Shown here piece by piece: positions 27,276 through 33,641 of a DNA stretch of 33,641 nt. The notes beneath the pieces were generated by a model. It did not search any database and was not told where the DNA came from. It saw only the letters and a list, made by a program, of their open reading frames with translations. The stretch spans positions 1 through 33,641 of the forward strand of contig JABAZC010000063.1 of NCBI GenBank assembly GCA_018608625.1, in the 5' to 3' direction. The position numbers were made by a program, and so were the translations under genes. Origin of the DNA: Flavobacteriaceae bacterium (GTDB lineage Bacteria > Bacteroidota > Bacteroidia > Flavobacteriales > Flavobacteriaceae). Each line of letters opens with the position of its first letter. Positions within the stretch are counted from its first letter, which is position 1.

Positions 27276-28508
27276 ATGATCCGACTTATAATTTTTATAA
27301 TATTAGTCCTAGCATTGGATTTTTATGCCCTTCAAAGTTTCCGAAGTGTTGTAAGAATTCCCTTTATTACTTATGGATATATAATCATTTCTCTTGCAGT
27401 ATTTTTTAATATAGTGTATCATGGAATGACCTTTGATAGAGGCTCAGGCAACAACCAAGGCTTTTATTTAGCATTTGCATTGTTTGTATTGGTTTATGTC
27501 CCTAAACTAGTGTTATTGATTTTTATGTTTGGGGAAGATGTTTACAGACTTTTTGAAGCAGGCTATAATTATTTCATATCTAAACCAGACGAGCCATCTG
27601 CATTTTTTAGTTCACGACGTAAGTTTATTGGTCAACTTGCACTAGGATTAGCGGCCATCCCCTTTATATCCATATTGTATGGAATTACTAAAGGAAAATA
27701 TAACTTCAAAGTTTTAAAGTACTCATTGTTTTTTGAGGACCTGCCAGACGCTTTTGATGGCTATCAGATTACTCAAATAAGTGATATTCATAGCGGAAGC
27801 TTTGATAATAAAGATAAAATTGAATATGCAGTTGATTTAGTAAACAAGCAAGCATCTGATGTGATCATGTTTACGGGAGATCTAGTAAATAGTAGGTCTG
27901 AAGAAATGCGTCCTTGGAAGTCAACATTCTCTAAATTAAAAGCCATTGACGGCGTTTTCTCTATTTTAGGAAATCACGATTACGGCGATTATACACGATG
28001 GCCTACAAAAGAAAAGAAGGCGGAGAACTTCCAAGAGTTATTAGATATCCAAAAAGAAATGGGTTTTGATTTATTGAGGAATGAAAGTCGATTTATTGAA
28101 AAATCAGGAGATCGTTTAGCAATTATTGGCGTTGAGAACTGGGGCAAAGGCTTCAAGCAAAAAGGCGATTTGTCTCTGGCATCTTCTAGTGTCAATCCTA
28201 CTGATTTCAAAATATTACTCAGCCATGATCCTTCGCATTGGCAGTACGAGGCTGTTAAATACCCTCTTCACTATCACCTCACGCTAAGCGGTCATACTCA
28301 CGGGATGCAGTTTGGGATTGAGATCCCTGGAGTTCTGAAATGGAGCCCTATTAAGTGGCGCTATAAGTACTGGGCTGGGATTTATGAAAAAGCGGGTCAG
28401 TACATTAATGTGAACCGTGGGTTTGGCTTTTTAGCATTTCCGGGTCGAGTTGGGATATGGCCAGAAATTTCCGTTATAACGCTAAAAAAAAGGATTAATA
28501 ACACTTAA
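27276..28508 (+). CDS. Membrane-anchored metallophosphoesterase (YkuE-like)
   Basis: 410 residues. Three N-terminal hydrophobic segments (about 3-20, 30-50, 62-85) are followed by a loop ending in SRRKFIGQ (113-120) and a fourth segment (about 118-136). The calcineurin-like domain (about 163-400) has all metal motifs: Asp170 and His172 (SDIH), Asp202 (GDLV), Asn233-His234-Asp235 (GNHD), His317, and His340/His342 (SGHTHG). The order and C-terminal NVNRGFGF..RVG fit the YkuE/YaeI-type phosphoesterases linked to envelope substrates. The twin-arginine motif before the last helix suggests the domain is exported folded with its metals. The substrate is unknown. Confidence 0.88.
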   Translation: MIRLIIFIILVLALDFYALQSFRSVVRIPFITYGYIIISLAVFFNIVYHGMTFDRGSGNNQGFYLAFALFVLVYVPKLVLLIFMFGEDVYRLFEAGYNYFISKPDEPSAFFSSRRKFIGQLALGLAAIPFISILYGITKGKYNFKVLKYSLFFEDLPDAFDGYQITQISDIHSGSFDNKDKIEYAVDLVNKQASDVIMFTGDLVNSRSEEMRPWKSTFSKLKAIDGVFSILGNHDYGDYTRWPTKEKKAENFQELLDIQKEMGFDLLRNESRFIEKSGDRLAIIGVENWGKGFKQKGDLSLASSSVNPTDFKILLSHDPSHWQYEAVKYPLHYHLTLSGHTHGMQFGIEIPGVLKWSPIKWRYKYWAGIYEKAGQYINVNRGFGFLAFPGRVGIWPEISVITLKKRINNT

Positions 28509-28580
28509 ACGCAAGAAAGTCTTATATTTACCCCAAATAAATTACTTATTTTTATAAAGATACTGTCGTAAAAATTGTAA

Positions 28581-28600
28581 TTATCATTGAGAAATGATAA
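28581..28600 (+). promoter_or_regulatory. 5' UTR hairpin with GAGA tetraloop
   Basis: A perfect 8-bp stem TTATCATT / AATGATAA closes a GAGA (GNRA-type) loop. It ends 15 nt before the ATG of the thioredoxin-fold gene. It has no T run and so is not a terminator; it may affect translation or mRNA stability. Confidence 0.5.
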
Positions 28601-28615
28601 ATAAAATGCCATGAT

Positions 28616-28912
28616 ATGTCAAAATTTGGAGATTTAATAGACGTTGAAATTCCTGTCTTATTTGAGTTTTTTACAGAGTGGAGTGATGAATCTGAAGCGA
28701 TGCATGATGTGCTTAGAGATGTTGCAGCTGCGATGGGAGACAAAGCTAGAGTGATAAAAATTGATGTTGAAAAAAACCAAGATCTTGCAGAAGCACTTCG
28801 AATTAAAGGTCTACCAACTTTAATAATTTACAAGTCTGGCGACATGAAATGGCGCCAAAGTGGCGAGCTTGACGCCAATACTATTATTGGTCGTATTCAA
28901 GAATTCGTTTAG
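28616..28912 (+). CDS. Cysteine-free thioredoxin-fold protein
   Basis: 98 residues with the thioredoxin layout: strand VLFEFFTEW, helix 2, strand ARVIKIDVEKNQ, helix DLAEALRIKG, the cis-proline loop LPTLIIYKSGD and a C-terminal helix. The redox site is lost: where WCxxC is expected the sequence is WSDES (22-26), and no cysteine occurs anywhere in the protein. It cannot be a dithiol reductase, so an adaptor, chaperone or binding role is more likely (inference). It has no signal peptide and is presumably cytosolic. A hairpin with a GNRA-type loop precedes the start; the stop lies 9 bp from the convergent DUF2723 gene. Confidence 0.88.
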   Translation: MSKFGDLIDVEIPVLFEFFTEWSDESEAMHDVLRDVAAAMGDKARVIKIDVEKNQDLAEALRIKGLPTLIIYKSGDMKWRQSGELDANTIIGRIQEFV

Positions 28913-28921
28913 GATCCCTTT

Positions 28922-31900
28922 TTAAGACCCTTCATTACTTGAATCTGTGGATTCTAAAAAGTCCTCCTCTTCCGAGCCTTGATCCTCAGGCTCACCTGTA
29001 AACAATCTGAGATAATTATTAAATTTCCCCATTTCTGTTTTAATAAAGTCATCACTTTCATAAAACGTAGTAACATCTACTAAGCTTCTATAGCGTTCAA
29101 TATCACTATATATCGCTTGTATGTACTTAGATTGATTTTGCTCTGATAAGTCACTATAATAACTCAGACTTTCCTGATACTTGCGACTTACGTCCATATA
29201 TAAATCTCGTGCCTTGTCTGTAGCCTCTAGCTCATAATAGGCGCCAATGTAAGGCTCAAGAAGCGTGTAAAACCCAAACATGTCTACAGGCATTTTTGCC
29301 ATAGCTAAGTCCGCAACTTCTTCTGCTCTTTCTAGCTTATCCTCTTGAATTAGGGCTTCAATAAGTCGCGCTAAGTTTCCGCGGTAGGTTAAACTGTTTT
29401 TCCGTGTTTCAACATCGTGATACATTTTTGGATCGCCGTTATTTCCCCAATCCCAACTCGTAACCATATCATACATTTTATCCGTATCAATACGACCCAT
29501 ATCAAATGGATTATTTTTTTCTACTGGGGTTTTAATAGGAACTAATTTATACACTAATCCATCTAACTGCAGGTAGTCTTTCATCCAAATATAATCTTCA
29601 TCTCCAAACGCACCGCCTGTAAAGTAAATGGGACGCTCCCAATTGTTGTTAGCGATAATGTCCAGCATCATTAAACGGTTTTTGTAAAGCGCGGCCCCTT
29701 TAATTTTAATATCAATATAAGGGACAATTAAGGATGAATCCTTCGCTTTAACAATGCCGTTTCTTAAGACCGTTGCTTTGTCTACCGGAATTCTAACATT
29801 TTCGGTAGGCAAATAATTAGCATTCAAATCTTGGTTTCTCTGTCCGCTGGTATCATATCCTTGTTGTTGGAGAACATGTTTGTATTTTGTGCGGGCATCA
29901 TCACTGGTAATAAATCCTAGAAACTGATTGAGACTTAAAGTGTCTTCGGTCACCACTTCTTTGATTATATAGTCACGGGTGCCATATTTATATTGTTCAT
30001 GTGTCAGGCTAGATGGAATTGGCGCACTTTCATACGCTTTACGTTTCATTTGATCGATATACCAATCAACATTAAACAAGCTGGTACAAACCACCCGAAC
30101 ATCTCGACGAACGCCTTCAATCTCTTGTGCATACCAAAGTGGAAAGGTGTCGTTATCTCCAATGGTAAAAATAATAGCGTTAGGGTCACAGGACTCCAAA
30201 TATTGTATGGCCATGGCATGCGCCGTTTCTCTTTTAGATCGGTCATGATCATCCCAGTTTTGACTTATTAAAATTCCTGGAACTGCTATTAAGCAGACGA
30301 GACTAACGATAGGCGCTAAAAGACTTGTTTTTGAAAAACTGCTTAATTTTTCATAAATAGCAAAGACTCCGAATCCAATCCAGAGTGCAAATACATAAAA
30401 GGATCCAACTAGTGAATAGTCGCGCTCGCGAGGCTCAAACGGCCGTACATTTGTATATACTTGTATGGCAATTCCTGTAAATAGGAAAAACACCAACATG
30501 GTCCAAAATAGTTTTTTATCTCTGTTGAATAGAAAAAACAAACCAATCAACCCTAGTAACAAGGGCAAGAAATAATAGGTGTTTCTCGCCTTGTTGTTTA
30601 TCACGTCTCCTGGAAGATTGTCTTGTGATATTCCTAAGAAGTATTCGTCAAGGCTGTCAAATCCACTGATCCAATTTCCATGAAGATCCATTTTTCCTTG
30701 TATGTCATCTTGACGCCCTGTAAAATTCCACATAAAATAACGCCAATACATGTAGCCAATTTGATAATCAAAAAGGTAGTAGATGTTTTTAATTAGAGAC
30801 GGTTTTTCAATGTCGATATAACGTCCATACTTTTTCAGAAAACTATGATAGTCTTCATAATCAACCTCGCCATTAGTAACCGAATTCTTAAAGTCGTTAA
30901 TAACCGACCTTAAATCGTTTTGCATTTGATAGTCGGTCTTAATTGAAAAGTCTAAAAACCCAGAATACATCATATAGTTTTCAGCATGCTCTGAACTCCA
31001 CATTCTTGGCAATAAAGAAGCATGCTTAGAATTGTAGTTTTGCGAGCCGTTCTTAAAGTCGTTTACAACCACATATTTACCAATCGTCTTGTCTTTTTCA
31101 TATTTTGGCTTGTCATCAACATAAGGTTGATTCTCATCCAAGCCAGCGTACTGGTCTGTGAATTGTGGACCGTAGAATAAGTGTGTTTTTGGGTACTGCT
31201 CAAGGTTATAATAGGCCAGTAACTCTCTAGCACTTGAAGGATTATTTTCATTAACCGTCACATTAGCATTTGCACGAATAGGAAGCATTAGCCAAGATGA
31301 AAATCCAACGACGACAAATGTGATACATAATAGAGCTGTATTTAAATTTACATAATTTTTTTTACGTGTGTAGCGGATGCCAAAAATGATAAAACCAACG
31401 AGCAGCACAAATGCAATGATAGACCCGGAATTAAAAGGCAGCCCTACTGAGTTTACAAAAAAGATTTCTAAGGCGCTAAAGTACCTAAGAATGTTAGGTG
31501 CCAAAAGTTTAAATACAAATAGTAAAACAGCAATACCGGCCAGGTTTGCCAAAACAAAGTTTTTTACAGTAATTGTTTTATGATTTTTAAAATAATAGAT
31601 CAATCCAATTGCCGGAATGGTTAAAAGCCCCATGAAGTGAACCCCAAAAGAAAGCCCTACTACAAATGAAATAAGAATCAACCATTTGTTGCCTCTAGGA
31701 GTAAACATGTCATTTCCCCAGCGCAGTCCTAAGTAAAATAAAACAGCCATGATTAATGTGGCCATGGCATAGACTTCTGTTTCAACGGCATTAAACCAAA
31801 ATGAGTCCGTGAAAGCAAACGATAAACTCCCAACAAATGCAGCCCCTAAAATAGCGGCATTTTGCCCTTTTGAAGATTCGTTATTATTCTTAACTACTTG

Positions 31901-32212
31901 TTTAATAAGTAGTACAATAGACCAAAACATAAATAAAATAGTGAAGGCACTTGCGGTGGCACTCATCATGTTAATCATGAGTCCAATTTGTGTAGGATCT
32001 GTAGCAAAAATAGAAAAGAAGGCCCCCATCATTTGAAAAAATGGTGCTCCTGGTGGATGTCCAACCTGCAACTTGGAAGAGGTTAATATGTATTCGCCGG
32101 CATCCCAAAAACTAACGGTTGGTTCGACCGTGAGACTGTAAGTAATAAAAGCAATTAAAAAAGCAAACCATCCAAGGATAAGGTTCCACTTTTTGAAGTT
32201 AAAATCGGCCAT
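28922..32212 (-). CDS. DUF2723 GT-C-like membrane protein (candidate protein O-mannosyltransferase)
   Basis: 1096 residues. The N-terminal part is polytopic (about a dozen helices to residue 680, with a periplasmic insertion at about 320-510). It opens with the DUF2723 signature: WDAGEYI (Asp37, Glu40) in the first loop and GHPPGAP (51-57). These resemble the catalytic-loop acid and HPPG motifs of human TMEM260, a DUF2723 protein reported as a protein O-mannosyltransferase. A soluble C-terminal half with TPR-like helices (about 960-1050, KLERAEEVADLAMAKMP) follows, probably periplasmic. It may glycosylate exported proteins (inference). A one-mismatch promoter box CAATTTTG (32224-32217) ends 4 nt before the ATG. 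Confidence 0.85.
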   Translation of the reverse strand: MADFNFKKWNLILGWFAFLIAFITYSLTVEPTVSFWDAGEYILTSSKLQVGHPPGAPFFQMMGAFFSIFATDPTQIGLMINMMSATASAFTILFMFWSIVLLIKQVVKNNNESSKGQNAAILGAAFVGSLSFAFTDSFWFNAVETEVYAMATLIMAVLFYLGLRWGNDMFTPRGNKWLILISFVVGLSFGVHFMGLLTIPAIGLIYYFKNHKTITVKNFVLANLAGIAVLLFVFKLLAPNILRYFSALEIFFVNSVGLPFNSGSIIAFVLLVGFIIFGIRYTRKKNYVNLNTALLCITFVVVGFSSWLMLPIRANANVTVNENNPSSARELLAYYNLEQYPKTHLFYGPQFTDQYAGLDENQPYVDDKPKYEKDKTIGKYVVVNDFKNGSQNYNSKHASLLPRMWSSEHAENYMMYSGFLDFSIKTDYQMQNDLRSVINDFKNSVTNGEVDYEDYHSFLKKYGRYIDIEKPSLIKNIYYLFDYQIGYMYWRYFMWNFTGRQDDIQGKMDLHGNWISGFDSLDEYFLGISQDNLPGDVINNKARNTYYFLPLLLGLIGLFFLFNRDKKLFWTMLVFFLFTGIAIQVYTNVRPFEPRERDYSLVGSFYVFALWIGFGVFAIYEKLSSFSKTSLLAPIVSLVCLIAVPGILISQNWDDHDRSKRETAHAMAIQYLESCDPNAIIFTIGDNDTFPLWYAQEIEGVRRDVRVVCTSLFNVDWYIDQMKRKAYESAPIPSSLTHEQYKYGTRDYIIKEVVTEDTLSLNQFLGFITSDDARTKYKHVLQQQGYDTSGQRNQDLNANYLPTENVRIPVDKATVLRNGIVKAKDSSLIVPYIDIKIKGAALYKNRLMMLDIIANNNWERPIYFTGGAFGDEDYIWMKDYLQLDGLVYKLVPIKTPVEKNNPFDMGRIDTDKMYDMVTSWDWGNNGDPKMYHDVETRKNSLTYRGNLARLIEALIQEDKLERAEEVADLAMAKMPVDMFGFYTLLEPYIGAYYELEATDKARDLYMDVSRKYQESLSYYSDLSEQNQSKYIQAIYSDIERYRSLVDVTTFYESDDFIKTEMGKFNNYLRLFTGEPEDQGSEEEDFLESTDSSNEGS

Positions 32213-32260
32213 GTTACAAAATTGAAGTTCGAAGCGAATTTAATAATAATTACTTAACGG

Positions 32261-32283
32261 AAAAAAGCTTTTAAGTAAAGCTT
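32261..32283 (-). terminator. Rho-independent terminator of the ABA4-like operon
   Basis: A 7-bp stem AAGCTTT / AAAGCTT (32265-32271 with 32277-32283) has a 5-nt loop and is followed on the minus strand by a T run (32266-32261). It lies 24 bp after the stop of the 263-residue membrane-protein gene and before the DUF2723 gene, separating the two units. Confidence 0.75.
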
Positions 32284-32307
32284 AATAAATTTTATACTTT
32301 CTAAATA

Positions 32308-33099
32308 TTATATAAATGGCACCCCTTGTTTAGCTTGATAGAATGTATACCCAATACACAATGCATATGCTATTCCAAAAACAGTGACAATTATAATCTG
32401 ATTCCTTGCGCTAGTCTTCGATTTATTTGAAATTAATAATGCTAAAATTGGAATTATTTGTAGGCCATGTAGACCAAAAAAATGTGCTACCCTTAAATCT
32501 CCAGCAATTGTGCTCCAATTAACTAATGGAAGACCAGGGCCTCCATCTTCAATACCAATATTATGAGACATTTCACTTATCATTTGACCACCAACCCAAC
32601 TGCCAAAAAACACTATCACCCAACCTAGAAGTATAGCCCATTGAAGTAATTTAGCGGTTTTTAATTTCAATCGGATAGTTTCAAATATAAATAGTGCCAT
32701 AATTAAAACATTAACAGCTATTAATATTCCCATTGCACCAAATATTAAACCATTAAATGGATTTGATACATTATAATGTGATTGCACACCACGTGATGCT
32801 TGATAAATAATAAGCCCTATTTCTGTGAGCATTGTCCATGAAACAATGTTATTAATAAGATCCTTCTTTTTTTTAGAGAAAGGATATAAGGTCATAAGAA
32901 ACCCTACAGTTAAAATATAAATAGCTGTAGAAATTGAAAATTTCAATGGTTTTATCCAAACGTTAACCCCCATAAGAGTTCTATCATCAATAAAACTACC
33001 TGTTATAGATCCAATAGCAAAAACAAAATGGACTATCACAATCCAATACAATATTGGACTCTGTTTTTTTACTGCGCTAAAGACATGCTTTAAAGACAT
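32308..33099 (-). CDS. Polytopic membrane protein of unknown function
   Basis: 263 residues from the ATG at 33099. I count about seven to eight hydrophobic helices. Conserved-looking polar residues sit at membrane boundaries: SFIDDRTLMGVNVWIKPLKFSIS near TM2, SRGVQSHYN, SWVGGQMISEMSHNIG, and VAHFFGLHGLQ in a late helix. The His and Trp positions could bind a cofactor, but I do not recognise the family. The start is chosen because it overlaps the upstream stop as TGATG (one base shared), a strong sign of translational coupling to the ABA4-like gene. An in-frame TTG one codon earlier is not needed. Confidence 0.85.
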   Translation of the reverse strand: MSLKHVFSAVKKQSPILYWIVIVHFVFAIGSITGSFIDDRTLMGVNVWIKPLKFSISTAIYILTVGFLMTLYPFSKKKKDLINNIVSWTMLTEIGLIIYQASRGVQSHYNVSNPFNGLIFGAMGILIAVNVLIMALFIFETIRLKLKTAKLLQWAILLGWVIVFFGSWVGGQMISEMSHNIGIEDGGPGLPLVNWSTIAGDLRVAHFFGLHGLQIIPILALLISNKSKTSARNQIIIVTVFGIAYALCIGYTFYQAKQGVPFI

Positions 33100-33521
33100 C
33101 AAGATTGTTTTTGTTTAATGGTTTTAATAATCATGAAAAGCAGAAAACCGATTGGACCAAGCGTGAAGGTTAAAAAAAGACATAGAGCCATTAATAATTG
33201 GTTAATTTTTAATTCTTTATTTTGATCTAGAATCCACATGCCAATTAAAAGATCAAAAGCTAGATAATGAATCCACCCTGCAAGCACTGCATTTTCTTCT
33301 TTAAATAATGTCATAACCGATTTAAGGCTTCCAAAGTCCATCATTCCACTTACCCCAACGGCTTGAAAAATATAAATAGCGTACATAAATGCTAATGTTA
33401 ATGGAATTACTTTAAAATCAATCAAAAACCGGGTTACTTTCCATTTCGAAAAAAAGAGCATTAAGACCCACATTGGCATTGCAATCATATTAGCTATTGA
33501 GAAAACTTCTGTTGAAGTCAT
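33099..33521 (-). CDS. ABA4-like membrane protein (DUF4281 family)
   Basis: 140 residues with four hydrophobic helices (about 5-24, 35-55, 78-97, 106-134). The central AVLAGWIHYLAFDLLIGMWILDQ (about 79-101) is the hallmark of the ABA4-like family. It is named for the plant plastid protein needed for neoxanthin formation; the bacterial role is not established. It shares one base with the next gene (TGATG) and starts 25 bp after a partial upstream gene, so it sits inside an operon. A link to carotenoid metabolism is possible because isoprenoid genes lie elsewhere in the window, but that is inference. Confidence 0.85.
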   Translation of the reverse strand: MTSTEVFSIANMIAMPMWVLMLFFSKWKVTRFLIDFKVIPLTLAFMYAIYIFQAVGVSGMMDFGSLKSVMTLFKEENAVLAGWIHYLAFDLLIGMWILDQNKELKINQLLMALCLFLTFTLGPIGFLLFMIIKTIKQKQS

Positions 33522-33546
33522 ATTAGTTATTTTTTAGTTTCTATTG

Positions 33547-33641
33547 TTATAATTTAATGGAGATTTGTTTATCCTCATTTATAAGGAATGTACATTTTTC
33601 GAAACTAGGAGGACCGAATGTTGTGCTTGGATTATTAGAAA
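33547..33641 (-). CDS. C-terminal fragment of an unidentified protein, cut by the window edge
   Basis: An open reading frame enters from the right edge on the minus strand and stops at TAA (33549-33547). The 30 visible residues include NNPSTTFGPPSFEKCTFLI and end DKQISIKL. It lies 25 bp upstream of the ABA4-like gene on the same strand and so is probably the preceding operon member. The fragment is too short for a family call, and chance read-through of a non-coding end is not excluded. Confidence 0.45.
   Translation of the reverse strand, partial: SNNPSTTFGPPSFEKCTFLINEDKQISIKL

Noticed and set aside
33100-33102. TTG start one codon before the 263-residue membrane protein
   Set aside because: The ATG at 33099 forms a TGATG stop/start overlap with the upstream gene, which is the simpler explanation.
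1-33641. Mobile elements, CRISPR arrays, tRNA/rRNA genes, metabolite riboswitches
   Set aside because: Gaps between genes are short and were read on both strands. No transposase, integrase, regular spacer-repeat array, cloverleaf or recognisable riboswitch core was found.

Overview
The window looks like a stretch of chromosome from a marine-type member of the Flavobacteriaceae (Bacteroidota). The DNA is AT-rich (well under 40% GC by eye). Coding density is high and no tRNA, rRNA, IS element, phage gene or CRISPR array is visible. Lineage markers include a TonB-dependent receptor with an N-terminal carboxypeptidase-regulatory-like domain paired with a surface-type lipoprotein, a 1096-residue DUF2723 protein, a FHS-type sugar MFS transporter, and repeated use of the Bacteroidota promoter element TAnnTTTG. 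Most genes are housekeeping, so the interest lies in regulation, unusual domains and small elements.

Layout. Positions 1-375 have no protein gene but hold a candidate small RNA on the minus strand (promoter-like box, 13-bp perfect inverted repeat, second hairpin, intrinsic terminator). A small exported MORN-like protein (376-735) converges, through a shared terminator, on a TonB receptor/beta-helix lipoprotein operon (4970 down to 807). That operon is preceded by a ladder of TAA(C/T/A) repeats with an 11-bp period that resembles a Pho-box-type activator site. Next come dGTPase (5156-6496), dxs (8239 down to 6485), divergent tadA (8281-8730), a two-helix membrane protein (8969 down to 8733) and aspS (10735 down to 8984).

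From 17163 down to 10788 lies a complete drug-efflux type operon: TetR regulator, TolC-like outer-membrane channel, lipoprotein membrane-fusion protein and RND pump. A perfect 10+10 bp palindrome beside the TetR promoter is the likely operator. Divergent from it is a short-chain polyprenyl (probably GGPP) synthase, followed by the 2-oxoglutarate dehydrogenase pair odhA-odhB (sucA-sucB). Convergent polA (25227 down to 22378) carries a beta-clamp-binding-like motif in its linker. An MFS sugar transporter (27080 down to 25395) ends at a strong terminator.

The right third holds a membrane-anchored metallophosphoesterase with an internal twin-arginine motif and a thioredoxin-fold protein without any cysteine. 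It also holds the DUF2723 GT-C-like protein (candidate protein O-mannosyltransferase). A minus-strand operon ends the window: a partial gene, an ABA4-like protein and a polytopic membrane protein, closed by its own terminator.

Functional themes are isoprenoid supply (dxs plus polyprenyl synthase, with the ABA4-like protein possibly connected to carotenoids), TCA-cycle carbon flow (odhAB), nucleic-acid maintenance (dgt, polA), translation (tadA, aspS) and envelope transport (TonB receptor, RND, MFS). Several start codons sit only 4-9 bases after the promoter -7 box, which points to leaderless or nearly leaderless mRNAs.
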